Source: Hirundichthys speculiger
Lineage: Eukaryota > Chordata > Actinopteri > Beloniformes > Exocoetidae
Assembly (NCBI GenBank): GCA_018398805.1
Contig: JAGFBZ010000856.1
Location: forward strand, 1-64,000
Length of the DNA: 64,000 bases
Reading direction: 5' to 3'
In this document: positions 35,641 through 47,412 of the stretch, piece by piece
Numbering within the stretch: the first letter of the stretch is position 1
Layout of the letters: every line of letters starts with the position of its first letter
Translations under genes and position numbers: made by a program
The notes under the pieces: model-generated
The model's database searches: none
Told to the model about the DNA's origin: nothing
Seen by the model: only the letters and a program-made list of their open reading frames with translations

Positions 35641-35770
35641 CTCCAGTCTCCCGGCTGTCAGCGACGGATGAAGCCGCAGTGAGGAACTCTTCCTCGGTTA
35701 TCGCTCCGAGCAGGTAACCCGACGAGAGACCGTCAAGCTGCGCAGCCGGAGACCGGAAGAAGAATGCTTT
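35641..35770 (-). promoter_or_regulatory. Probable GDPD4 promoter and 5' non-coding exon
   Basis: A CpG-dense island-like stretch. On the minus strand it reads ...GCCGGGAGACTGGAG followed by a good donor GTAGGAGG (splice at 35641/35640), suited to splice to the acceptor at 26413. It has an ETS-type site (CCGGAAG at 35752-35758) and a TGCGCA core, common in TATA-less promoters. A donor-like CAGGTAAC on the plus strand (35711-35718) leaves open a plus-strand transcript. There is no TATA box. Confidence 0.45.
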
Positions 35771-35886
35771 GATTGACAAAATAAAAGTTTTTTGTTTTTT
35801 GTTTTTTTTAAATTGGACTCTTAGATGACATAAATGGACACAAATGAGCTTGTAGTATTCCCAACACTGGACATTAAAAGAAGTTA

Positions 35887-36025
<139 letters not shown>

Positions 36026-36437
36026 CTGTAGGATACTGTGACATCACAGACCAAAACCGGAGTAGAATCATCCAGCTACATCTCTATCTCCAGCCAATCT
36101 CACATTATGCTGTATTTTCTGAACCTCTTAAGTGTACAGCACAAATCTGTAACACTAATTTTAAACGAGGCACAACCCATAAAATGTGTGTATTGAACAG
36201 GGAAGAGCCCTACACCTTAAACTACGCAGGACCCTGACGTTACACTCTTCAAATGTAACTACATATCGCATCAACGTGGATGCAAACAGGTATGGTATGG
36301 TAATTTTTTTTTTCTTCATATTTTCTGCTACTACTACTACTTCTTCTTCATTGTGTTTAAGTTGGGTAGAATGATAGTTTACTGAAATGTCTTTTATTTT
36401 TTTTTATTACTGAAGCTCAACATGTATCAATACCAAC

Positions 36438-36893
36438 TAGGGCTGCAGGATATTAGATAAATATGCTACATGAGATATCATAGTTGAAAATTGTGATCAT
36501 GACATGACATACATTATGTAAACTTACTTCAGTGTATGGGACTAATGTATTTCTGCTTTGCAGCTGTAACTGGCCCCTGACACCAAGTAGTAAAGAAAGA
36601 AAAAAATTATTATGTCCAACAACATAGTTTTATTAAAAATCAATAAATTCAACTGCACCCTGCAACAACACTAATAATGCTAAATGAAGTGCTAGTATGT
36701 GTTTTACCATCTAAAACAGCAGCTTGAACAGAAAGATTTCATCTGACTGGTCAAATATATCATTGACACGTCACAGCACTTAAGACAATAATGGATTACC
36801 CTTTACTGTGGTGTTTTTTTGTTTTTATCGATATTGTTATTGCGCCTGTTGATATTGCGATAACGATAAACAATCTATATATTGCGCAGCCCA
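36438..36893. mobile_element. Degenerate hAT-like MITE
   Basis: It starts TAGGGCTGCAGGATATTAG and ends tatattgcgcagccc, inverse over about 11 bp, with cgatattg motifs inside. No matching 8-bp flanks are found. Confidence 0.45.
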
Positions 36894-37236
36894 GCATTCC
36901 AGTTAATTCCTGCCTACTGGAGATTTTTAAATCCCAACTCCCATGTTCAAAAGGAACGCAGCATAAACTCTAATGGTTTTATTTTGAAATTCAGGTGGAA
37001 ATTCTCAAATAAAAGCAGCTCTTGAAATTGCAGAGCCCTGTTGATACTCTACACACATTTATAACCTTGGTCTTTCTATGAATATTTTCTCATTTGTAGA
37101 GTTAGAAAATATGAGCAGTTTTTTATGATTTCTTGCAGAAAACAAGTGTAAGATGTAGTTCCTAGCTCCAGAACACACTTAAAAAAATAAGTGAAACTTC
37201 AGAAAGTTAATAAGAATGTGAAGACATGATAATTAT

Positions 37237-38860
37237 TAGGGCCACAGTGAGAAAAAAAATTGTGGACAATGATTTTTTTTTCATTCCTCACTTAGAGAAT
37301 AAAGTCAAAATGTCGAGAATAAAGTCGAAACATCGAGAATAAAATCGAAATGCAGTTTCCACAATAAAGTTGTCTTAAAGATTTATTCAAACCAGCTTTA
37401 CTCTACCAACATAATGTCTGCGTCTATGTGCTTTTATCACATAGACACAGTATTATAATAAGTATTCGTACTTTGAAGAGATTGTGTCAGAAATTGCGCC
37501 GATTCAGAAAAAGAAACTATACCGATTCAGGAATTCTGGAAACTGCATTTCAACTTTATTCTCAATAATCGACTTTATTCTCGACATTTTGTCTTTATTC
37601 TCGATATTTCAACTTTATTCTCCAAATTTCGACTTTATTCTCGACATTTCGACTTTATTCTCGACATTTTGACTTTATTCTCGATATTTATTCTCGACTT
37701 TATTCTCGATTTTCGAGACATTTTCGACTTTGCTTTATTCTCGACATTTCGACTTTTATTCTCGACATTTCGACTTTCGATTTTTCTCGACTTTATTCTC
37801 GACATTTATTTCGACTTTATTCTCGACATTTCGACTTTCTTTATTCTCGACATTTCGACTTTATTTCTCGACATTTCGACATTTATTCTCGACATTTTGT
37901 CTTTATTCTCGACATTTCGACTTTATTCTCGACATTTCGACTTTATTCTCGACATTTCGACTTTATTCTCGACATTTCGACTTTATTCTCGACATTTCGA
38001 CTTTATTCTCGACATTTCGACTTTATTTTTTGACTTTATTCTCGACATTTCGACTTTATTCTCGACATTTTCGACTTTATTTCTCGACATTTCGACTTTA
38101 TTCTCGATATTTCGACTTTATTCTCGACATTTCGACTTTTTCTCGACTTTATTTACTTCTCGACATTTCGACTTTATTCTCGACATTTCGATTTCTCGAC
38201 TTTATTCTCGACATTTCGACTTTCTCGATTTCGACTTATTTCGACTTTCTTTCTCGACATTTCGACTTTATTCTCGACATTTTTTATTCTCGACTTTATT
38301 CTCGACATTTTGACTTTTTCGATTTCTCAATTCGACTTTCCACTTTATTCTCGACATTTCGACTTTATTCTCGACATTTCGACTTTATTCTCGACATTTT
38401 TTTTTCTCGACTTTGACTTCTTGACTTTATTTCGACATTTCGACTTTATTCTCGACATTTCGACTTTTGACATTTCGACTTTCTCGACTTTATTCTCGAC
38501 ATTTCGACTTTATTCTCGACATTTCGACTTTGTTCTTGACATTTCGTCTTTATTCTCAACATTTCGTATTTATTCTCGACATTTTGTCTTTATTCTCGAC
38601 ATTTCGTCTTTTTTCTCGACATTTCGACTTTATTCTTGACATTTTGACTTTATTCTCGACATTTTGTCTTTATTCTCGACATTTCGACTTTTTTCTCGAC
38701 ATTTCAACTTTATTCTCGACATTTCGACTTATTCCGGAAACTGCATCTTGACTTTATTCTTAACGTTTCAACTTTATTCTCGACATTTTGACTTTATTTT
38801 CTTAGTAAGGAATGAAAAAAAAAAATCATTGTCCACAATTTTTTTCTCAGTGTGACCCTA
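37237..38860. mobile_element. Long-terminal-inverted-repeat element with an expanded 20-bp array
   Basis: The left end (TAGGGCCACAGTGAG, then aattgtggacaatg and cattcctcact) and the right end (aggaatga, cattgtccacaatt, CTCAGTGTGACCCTA) are inverse over about 50 bp. Between them lie a few GAGAATAAAGTCGAAA units in one orientation on the left and a 1.25 kb array in the opposite orientation on the right. No clear target duplication and no protein are seen. It lies between the GDPD4 promoter and AQP11. Confidence 0.75.
37545..38800. repeat. 20-bp minisatellite (TTTATTCTCGACATTTCGAC)
   Basis: About 60 copies, perfect in the centre (37900-38030) and ragged to the right with 5-15 bp deletions. The long plus-strand open frames (up to 228 codons of FDFILDISTLFSTF-like sequence) come only from the repeat. 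Confidence 0.95.
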
Positions 38861-40600
38861 ACACTCCATCGTATGATATACAGTTATTCTATATAAAATG
38901 TGCATTATTTATCATATATTTAAGGTTTCTTTTTTGCATCTTCTACTCTCAGTGTCTCCTGTCTTGAAGCAGTACAGTAAAACTTGACACATGGAAATGA
39001 TTCTTATTGTTCCTTGTAAAAGACTTTTCTGCAGATGTTTTGGTGTCTGTCCTGGTTGGACTCAAAGCTTCAATCCTTCACCATCAAGTCTCGATGAAAA
39101 ACTTTGGTCGCCTCGTTTGTGTTCTTGAGATGATTGTTTTCCTGCAGGTCGGTGAAGCCTGAACATTAAAGAGTCACGTTTATCTCTTCTGCATCAACGT
39201 GCTGGTTCCCTTCTTGAAAGTGGTTGAACTGCTAAAGCAGGAATTTCCTTTCCCTCCACTGAGCCTCTTAGTCTTTCAACTTAAAGAGTGCTGCTCAAAA
39301 CAAGCTCAAGTATCACGCGCGTCAAACTATTTAGCGCCTTTTCCTGTTTAAACCTTCAAAATAAAAGCTTCCTGCAAACACGTTTCAGCTCAGGCTTCAT
39401 TTTAGTGTTAAAGCATCTGCATATGAAAGCGAATTTTTTTTTTTTGTATGTTTTAATCCAATGAGAAGACCTCTTGAAGAAATAATGGCACCTTTTTTTG
39501 GGAAATTCTCTGTACATAATTAAAACACACAGGTGACAGTTTCAGAAAGATTCCTGATTAATAACTTTTTCTTTATAAATCCTGTCTGCAAGAGCGCACA
39601 AAAACAAAGCGATGGATTTAGAATGAAAATGTCCAAGAGATTTTAAAAAAAAAAGACTTATAAAAAGGGGAGACAGTCTAAGTAGGAGGGCAAAAGCACA
39701 CAATTATGTTTTCTTTTCTACGGGACAGCTGAGCCCAAAAAACAAGGAGCCAAATACACTAACTTTACCTACTAAAAGAACAACAAAAAAGTTAAAAACT
39801 TAAAAACCAGCCAGCATTTTCAGCACAATGCTTTTAAAGAGATTACGAAACGAAAAAGTGATGCAGCAGTGAAAGCAGCTTTATTGTGGCTAAAAATACT
39901 CCAAAGCCACCAAGTGTCCTCTGGAAGAGCCTTTTTTTCTCTTTTTAAAAAAAATCTGGGTATGCTTAATATATGAGCAGGTTGTCCATGACTGGAAATA
40001 AGTCCAGAAACTAGTAGGAAATCTGACAACACAGCTGGATGAGAAAGCAAAGTTTAACCAGCCCATTGACGATAATTATAATTCTGATGTGACCCAGGAT
40101 GAACGACTTCAATTACAAATGCAATAGTATTTATTCATATATTATAAGTCATTAAAGCAACAGACCGTTTGTCATTCAACTATCCATTTAGTGGCACCCA
40201 GGAACAAAAATCAAGTTAAAGTTTATTCATAAAGCACATTTAAAACAACAAGAGTTGACCAAAGTGCTGCACAAATTACACAGTTAAAAAAAACGATTAT
40301 AATAAAATTACAATGCCATCAATAAACACTAAGAAAAAAAATAAAATATGTAATAAAGGAGTAAAACAAATAAATAAAAACATTGTTTAAACGATAAACC
40401 CAGACAATTTGCTCAACTCCGACTAAAAGCCAATTGAAATAACTGTTTTCAGGAGAACTTTAAAATACTTAAGAGAGTTAGCAGCTCTGATATTGAATAT
40501 GTGAAATGATATTTTAGCTACTTAATTTTTAATGTTCAATAAGTGAACAAGTAATTCATCTTTGTTTCCCTTTTTTAGAAAGTATAAAAATATGTACTCT
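38861..40600. other. Intergenic, with reversed LINE tail
   Basis: Between the 37 kb element and AQP11. At 40200-40290 a sequence of the type gtttattcataaagcacatt looks like the reversed 3' tail of a LINE. No gene is recognised elsewhere. Confidence 0.35.
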
Positions 40601-40606
40601 TCAATT

Positions 40607-40607
<1 letters not shown>

Positions 40608-40680
<73 letters not shown>
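40608..40680. repeat. (TA)n microsatellite
   Basis: About 36 uninterrupted TA units followed by a short cacatacatacacac tract, about 270 bp upstream of the AQP11 start codon. Confidence 0.95.
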
Positions 40681-40686
<6 letters not shown>

Positions 40687-40948
40687 CATACACACATATA
40701 TACAAAATGGTGACTCACTTAATCGAAATAATATCGTATCGTGATTAAACTTGAGATTTACACCCATACTCTACTACAGTAAAGGCTCTGCTTTTATTTT
40801 GAAGGCGGTGCGGCGCGACCTTCCGCTTCGCTTCGAGAGGCTTGACGCGGCTGCGGCAGCGCGGATCAACTGGACTTGGACCCTGACAACTGTGACAGGT
40901 CCTGGGAGCCGTCTGAACTTTGAAGTTCTAAGCAGGTGAGCCGCGGAC

Positions 40949-43900
40949 ATGGCGGACCTGGGGGTTTCCTTGGCGGCGCTGGGAGCCGCGGTTCTCGTCT
41001 CCGAGGCGGTTCGCCAGGCGGCAGCGCGACTCTTCCCCGGAGTTTTCTGGATTTACCTGCTGGAGGCGGCGTCCACTTTTCAGCTCTGCTGCTGCACGCA
41101 TGAACTCAAACTGCTGGGCGAGACGGCCCGGTTGGACCTACCGGTCAGCCTGACCCTCACCTACGTCATCACCGTAATCCACCTGTCAACGTTCAGGGAG
41201 GCGACGTGCAGCCCCGGCGCGGTCCTGGAGAGCGTCTGCCGCGGCACCGCCAGCGTCAAGGCGGCGGCCGGACTCATCGCGTGCCAGTTCGGAGCCGCGG
41301 TGGCCGCGCGGTCCTTCGCAGCCTCCGTGTGGTCGCTGGGTCTGTCCGACATGCACCTCCGGCACCAGAGGTTCGAGTACAGGTGCTTCGACCCGCTCGG
41401 TGGGACGGTACTGGAGGCGGCGGCCGCGGAGCTGGCCTGCGCTTTCACGGTCCAGGCTGCGGCCATGCACGCGCACAAGCTGGACGAGAAGCTCAGAGTC
41501 CACTTCATGGCTGCCGTCATCACCACGGTGGTCTACGCAGGTGTGTTGGCGTCACCGGGGTGTTGCCCGCTTCGAGCGCAAAGTCGCCCGGTTCGAGCGA
41601 AAGTCACCCGGTTCAAGCACAAAGTCGCCCGGTTCGAGCAAAAGTCACTCGCTTCAAGTGCAAAATCGCCCGGTTTGAGCGAAAGTCGCCCAGGTCGAGC
41701 GAAAGTCACCCGGTTCAAGCGCAAAGTCGCCCGGTTCAAGCGCAAAGTTGCCCCGTATGAGCGAAAGTCTCCCAGTTCAAGCGCAAAGTCGCCTGGTTCG
41801 AGCGAAAGTCTCCCGGTTCAAGCACAAAGTCGCCCGGTTCGAGTGAAAGTTGCCCGTTTCAAGTGCAAAGTCGCCCGGTTCAAGCGCAAAGTCGCCCGGT
41901 TTGAGCGAAAGTTGCCCGCTTCAAGCGTAAAGTCGCCCGGTTCGAGCGAAAGTCGCCCGGTTCGAGCGAAAGTCGCCCGGTTCGAGCGAAAGTCGCCCGG
42001 TTCAAGCGCAAAGTCGCCCGGTTAAGGCGCAAAGTCACCCGGTTCAAGCGCAAAGTTGCCCAGTTTGAGCGAAAGTCGCCCGCTTCAAGCGCAAAGTCGC
42101 CCGCTTCAAGCGTAAAGTCGCCCGGTTCGAGAGAAAGTCGCCCGGTTCGAGCGAAAGTCGCCCGGTTAAGGCGCAAATTCACCCGGTTCAAGCGCAAAGT
42201 TGCCCAGTTTGAGCGAAAGTCGCCCGCTTCAAGCGCAAAGTCGCCCGGTTCAAGGAACTTTGAAGCGTCTCGGTATTTATGTCACGAGGGGACCAAAAAA
42301 AAGTATTTAGGTTAAAAAGTAATAGTTCTTTTTCTTTCATTTTTTAATTAATTTTTTTTGCAGCAAAAAGTGATGTCACGAAGTCTTAGTTTTAGAACAA
42401 AAACCTGTGATCTTGCAAGATTCGCAAATTTTACAACAAAAGTGTGTTTTTTTTTAAAAAAAAAAAAAACATGATTTTTCAAAAACCTGCTATTTTTATA
42501 TTATAATAAAGATTTTTGGACAAAATGTTGCTATGATACAAAATTTGCAGTTTCACAATGTGAAGTCATAGTTTTATGTCAAATAGTTTAGTTTTGCAAA
42601 AGTCAATACTTTTGTTACAAAAACATTTTTTTCTAACTTAAAAAGTCACAAATTAAAAAAAAAGAAATGTCTATTTTTTTACACAATGAATTTTTTTTGT
42701 CAAAGTTTTGGTTTTTGTACAAAAGGCGATGATCTTACAAAATTAATTTCAGTAATATTTTTTTAATCCTCAAAAGGAAATTAATTAAAAAATTCACAAT
42801 TTTACAACAAAATGAAGTCAAACAAAATTCTCAATTTTACAGAAAATTGTATGTCAAAAAATGTGTAATTATGGAAAAAAATTATATCTTAAAACAGAAA
42901 TTTCATTTTAAATAAAAAAATTATTTTTACAGCAAAGATTTGTGATTATACAACAAAATCTTTGTTTTAGAACATAAACTAATGATCCCGCAAAATTTAC
43001 AATTTTACAACAGATCTTTGTGTTTTGTTTTGTTTTTAGGACAAAAACATTTATACAAAATGTGTAATCTTATAGGTTAAAGTTGTGGTTTTATGTTAAA
43101 AAAAATTACAAAAACTTTACAAAAATTGATATTTTATGACAAAATGTAAATTCAACTTTAAAAGTCATGATGTGATGAAATTTGTGATTCTTATTTAAAA
43201 AATTTTAAAAAGTTGTGATAATGTAACAAAGCCTTTGTTTAGAATAAGGAGTCCTGACTTTGCAAAGTTTTCCGTTTTTTTTCTAAATAAACAATTTTAC
43301 AAGTGATTTTTAGAAAAATAGCAACTTTACAATACGTCACAATTTTTACAAATTTTAAAATTTTATGACCAAAATTTACTTTTTTTCCCACTCCAACGAC
43401 AAAAAGCCGTGATATCATGAAATTCACCATTTTATGACAAAAATTCATTATTTTTGGGGCTTTAAGTTGTATTTTTTTTTTTTACTTAAAGTCATAATTG
43501 CTCAGCTGGAGGAATTAACAGCAACCGAGCATCTTTGTGTGGTTTCTTGTGCAGGTGGAAGTATTTCCGGAGCTGTGTTTAACCCCGTCCTGGCCTTCTC
43601 CGTCCAGTTCCCCTGCAGCGGCCACACCTACCTGGAGTACTGCTTTGTGTTCTGGCTCGGACCCGTCTTAGGTAACTTACTCAAACACATTTTCTGGTGT
43701 TTTATTGCATCCATTCTTTGGTTGAATCATTTTTTTTTAAAATGTTAAATGAAATGCTCCCGGGGCTGCTGGCTCCATCACAGGCCCTCAGCATGATGGA
43801 TCCACTCTCGTGCCTCACAGTTGGAGTTTTGATCTTTTCAGTGAAAACTGGAGCTAAAAGCTTTAAAAGTTCTTTTTTCCAAAATGCATCAGGCTTGTTA

Positions 43901-44071
43901 ATGTGTAAATTTTCAAACCTCACGTCTGCGGGAGCATCAGTAAAGTGATCTTCTGTGTTTGCAGGCATGGCGAGCTGCATCCTCCTGTTGGAGAAGATCA
44001 TCCCTTTCCTCTCCGGGCAGAGTACCACTGCTCTGGACGGCACCGCTGGGCAGAAGCAGAAGACACAGTAG
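40949..44071 (+). CDS. aqp11: Aquaporin-11 (superaquaporin)
   Basis: Three exons: 40949-41540, 43555-43671 and 43965-44071 (stop TAG 44069-44071), joined in phase, give 271 residues, the same length as human AQP11. Diagnostic matches include ASTFQLCCCTHELKLL near residue 40, SVWSLGLSDMH, HFMAAVITTVVYAGGSISGA and FNPVLAFSVQF. The ATG has a good context (gacATGg) in GC-rich DNA. AQP11 is an endoplasmic-reticulum water/glycerol/peroxide channel; its loss causes kidney cysts in mouse. The Cys nine residues after the second NPA-type motif, a superaquaporin hallmark, is present (NPV...PC). Unusually, the first motif is SPG in place of mammalian NPC and the second is NPV in place of NPA. Exon 3 is short and its tail is poorly conserved. 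Intron 1 opens directly into a 20-bp minisatellite. Neighbours GDPD4 and RSF1 fit vertebrate synteny. Confidence 0.93.
41564..42255. repeat. 20/21-bp minisatellite in AQP11 intron 1
   Basis: About 34 copies alternate between AAGTCGCCCGGTTCGAGCGA (20 bp) and a 21-bp form with caagcgcaaag. It begins about 23 bp after the exon 1 donor. The exon 1 reading frame stays open through it to 42025, encoding basic RFKRKVARFERKSP-type repeats if the intron were retained. Confidence 0.95.
42290..43480. repeat. Decayed AT-rich tandem-like region
   Basis: The rest of AQP11 intron 1 is AT-rich and keeps returning to variants of aattttacaacaaaa, ttttatgacaaaa and gtcatgatg at irregular spacing. It looks like an old, heavily mutated array. 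No exon is present. Confidence 0.5.
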
Positions 44072-44712
44072 CCCTGGGGGGGCATATCTTTAAAAAACAA
44101 TGTCTTATTTAATTTGTGTGGATAGATAGTTTTAACTTTTTTAATTCTGTCATTAATGAACATGAAGACAGGGACTGCGTGCGTCAGTCCAACATCACCG
44201 CCGTTTGAAAACCTTATCGTGTGACGTCCTGCAGATTTGCTGCAGCGTCACCAGTCCTGTGACTGCGTCAGTGAGCAGCTCTCTGCCTCCGACTTCCATC
44301 CGTGTCTTTCACCTGATCAAACAATGAACCTGAACAACTTGAACAGTGAGTTGACAGCCCTGGTTCAGTCTCATCTCCTTACGTGCATTTTGAAGAGCCC
44401 TGAACGGTGAAATGAAAGTATGTTGAGGATCCGGATGGATGGTTTTCATTCATGTCCGGGACACCCGGATGTGTTTTATAAGAGCGTTGGGTCTGCTGTT
44501 CTGTTTTTTCAGCATAAACTGTCAATGTGATCTTACGCAGACATTACCCGTCATATACCTCACATAAAATACCTCGGGGTATTTTAATTTATTAGCAATT
44601 ATTTATCTGCAGATGCCAGTTTTCTTAATAACAGTAGGGATGCTGAACAATCCTGAAGGCTGTTAGAAAGAGAGCTGTGAGAAAAGTGTCCTGGATCATT
44701 AGAGGTTTCTAC
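44072..44712 (+). other. AQP11 3' UTR / downstream region
   Basis: Sequence after the AQP11 stop with no recognisable repeat. I see no convincing AATAAA close to the stop, so the transcript end is unknown. Confidence 0.35.
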
Positions 44713-46440
44713 TAGAGGTGCAACGGTACAGGTGGATCACCGTACGGTCCGTACCTCGGTTTTTGTGTCACGGATTCGGTACGGATTCGGTAGTTTCAGA
44801 CCACCCGCTACCCTAAACCCACAATTAGGGACGTAACGATATGGAAAATTTGATATCCAGATCATAGTGACTAAATTATCACGGTTTACGATATCGCGAT
44901 ATTCTGAAAAAAAAACACATACATTTTAATAATTTCACAAAATCTTGTGATTTTCTTGTCATACTAAAACATCAGAAGCCAAAATTTTATCAAAATGAAA
45001 CTTTTACATTAAAAGGGCAAACAACTGGCACAGAAAGAGATTTTATTTTAAATGAACAAAATAAATAACAGGAACTTGTCTGGTGAAAATTTAAACAAAC
45101 ACTTTAACAGCCATATTAGGTCAAAATATGCAAACAATTATCAGGAACAAAAATTATAGTGCAAGTTCAAATGAAATAAACTTTGGACTTTAAGCTAAAC
45201 CTTTCGCAAATAAAGAAACAGTTGTTTAGGAGCCAAATATGTTGTTATGAATTGTAGTTCACTCTGTGTGTCTGTGGGTGTCGCTGTGTTGTTACCTGAG
45301 GGTCAGGTATAAAGGTAGCTGCCTGTTATTGGTTAGGTGTTTGACCCGGAAGGGCAAAAGGTTTTTGACCACTGTGGCGCTAACTGCTGACGTTATGGTT
45401 TTTGGATCAGTTATTGGAATAAATAAATGTTTTAACTGCATCAGAAGAACATCGTACATCATTTTCACTCCCTCGCCGGTGTATTCAACAGCAAAACCAA
45501 AATGCTCCCACACCGGTGATTTAAAAAAGTTTTTCCCAATTTCTCCGCTACTGCTGGCCATGCCTGCTTGTTTTTTTTCTTTTTCTGCATCTATGAGCTG
45601 CAGCCAACCAGCCAAAGTGTGATCGGCTGGTCACTGTGAGTGAGCGGAGGCAAGTGAACATTGACATGCAGTGGCGGGCCTGTTGCCTAAAAGCCACGCA
45701 CGCTCACGTGCAAGTCCAATACAAAGTTATTGGAACATAAATACCGCGGGACATAAAAGCCCGTGTTGTCCCGAATATACGACGATATTTTATTCTAGAA
45801 ATCATATTCTCAAAAATGGGGGTCGTCTCATAATTGAGGACTAGACTTTACTAATGTAATTACACATCTGCGCCACTAGATGGAGCCCGCACAGAGGTAA
45901 CCAGGTAGAATAGAGGAACCACACAGCCAACTCGAGCAAAGGGCTTTGAAAGTTTTGTGTCCAGAATTAGTTTTTTATAGACTGAATTATTTATGTTGTT
46001 CTTGAATAAAACTCGACTTTAATAGTTATGCAGTTATTGAACAACATGGTTGTAGCTTATTCAGTCATAGTCTCAGATTTGAAGAGATCACAGTTTATTA
46101 AATAGTACCATACCTTGATCTTAAATAACATGGAAATCTGACACGCAAGTATAGTACCGTGCTTCCTAAAAAAGATGAAATCATTAAAATGTTTAACAAT
46201 ACAGCAGAATGTTATCTCTGTGGGAGTTTTTTCTATAGCAATTGTACAATTAAAAAAATGTTTTATGAATAACCTTATTGCTTGCATCATATTTTTATTT
46301 TCCCAAAATGATATTTGAAAAATAGGTGTCATCTTATAATCAGAGTCGTCCTATATTCGTGGCTATACAGTAAAAGCGTATTGTCCCGTGCAGGTCGTAC
46401 CGAACCGTACCGTATTTTACGGAGTACCGTTGCATCCCTA
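44713..46440 (-). mobile_element. hAT element with BED-finger transposase start and nested fragments
   Basis: The termini are TAGAGGTGCAACGGTAC and ...GTACCGTTGCATCCCTA, flanked by an exact 8-bp duplication GTTTCTAC (44705-44712, 46441-46448). On the minus strand (45560 down to about 45440) it reads MASSSGEIGKNFFKSPVWE and HFGFAVEYTGEGVK, the start of a BED-finger hAT transposase. Other DNA is nested: 44827-45452 is a truncated copy of the 24680-25950 element, and about 45772-46362 is another inverted-ended piece (cgaatatacgacga / tcgtcctatattcg). Confidence 0.8.
44827..45452. mobile_element. Truncated copy of the 24680-25950 hAT family
   Basis: It begins TAGGGACGTAACGATATGG and follows the same sequence as 24680-25395 with small deletions (tatgttgttatgaattgtag, gtgtttgacccggaag, ctgcatcagaagaacatcg). 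It then breaks off without the right terminus. Confidence 0.7.
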
Positions 46441-46448
46441 GTTTCTAC

Positions 46449-47036
46449 CCCTTTTTAAATTTTTTTTGTCAGTAGCTACAAAGTTGATAAAACCTTCTCT
46501 AAAAAAACTCAGTTTCTCATCTCAGGGTTTGTTTTTTTTAACTCAGACTTTGCTGAACATCTTTGAGACGTCATCTCAGCTGTCCGTCAGCTCTCACCTA
46601 CATCAGTAACCCCTCGTTCCCACCTGCCCTCCGTCAGTCCATGTGAAATACATAACGCTCCCCCTGGTGGTCAAGACGAGGAAGTACAGCTCTTTATTAA
46701 TGAGTTGGTGTTGGGGTCGTGCAATTTCAGTTGGTTTTTTTTGTTCTTTTCTCCAAAAGCCTGATGGTTGTTCATTTTGAGCTAACGAGCATTTTTTGGA
46801 TGTTAGAATTGAATATTGGTTCTCTGAAAACCACCACACAAGAAGCCAGATGTGCCTGTTTCCTTTTATTATTATTGTAATGCAGCTCTGGAAAAATGAA
46901 GAGACCACTGCAAAAATGATACGTTTCTCGGATTTTACTGCTTATGCATGTGCTTGAGCAAAATTAACGTTTTTGCCCCACAAACTACTGACGTTTATTT
47001 CAAAACAAAAGTATGGTCATTTAGAGCAGCCATTCT
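46449..47036. other. Intergenic, no clear feature
   Basis: Between the hAT element and the next MITE. The open frame at 46603-46908 (minus) shows no known domain. Confidence 0.35.
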
Positions 47037-47412
47037 TAAACTTCAGAATACCAAGGCATAATTTGAAATGTGAAAAATCTCTGCGCCCCACCCAAACCTT
47101 TAATCACAACTGTGATCAACATACAGGACAAGGAACCATGATCTGATATTAATGTGAGGGGTCAACAAATAAGGTGACACTTGTCATATTAAGTTAAGAC
47201 GGTAGTAAAATAACACTTAATTGGTTTGTTTTGTTACTTCTTAATGTTTTTTAATCATGTCATGGATATTTGGATATTTTACAGTAATTAAAAACATATT
47301 TACTGGGATTTAAAACATATTTGTTTAATTTTAATGACCTCTCACGGCCCACCTGCAGTCCCACGACGGGCCACCAGGGGGCCGCAGCGGGCCCACACTT
47401 TGGGAATCACTG
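47037..47412. mobile_element. hAT MITE (CAGYRATTCYYAAACTT ends), duplication ATTTAGAG
   Basis: The 376-bp element runs from cagccattcttaaacttcag to ...ctttgggaatcactg, flanked by exact ATTTAGAG (47029-47036, 47413-47420). The second copy is at 55559-55939. Confidence 0.85.

Noticed and set aside
35711..35718. Plus-strand donor in the CpG-rich region suggesting another gene
   Set aside because: No downstream plus-strand coding exon was found before AQP11, whose own start is far away. The minus-strand donor fits GDPD4 better.
37669..38639. Plus-strand frames encoding FDFILDIST-type repeats
   Set aside because: Translation of a 20-bp tandem repeat inside a mobile element; no homology or start context.
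41564..42255. tRNA-like B box (GGTTCGA) repeated many times
   Set aside because: Only the first seven bases fit. There is no A box, no cloverleaf and a 20-bp tandem context, so these are not tRNA genes or tRNA-derived SINEs.
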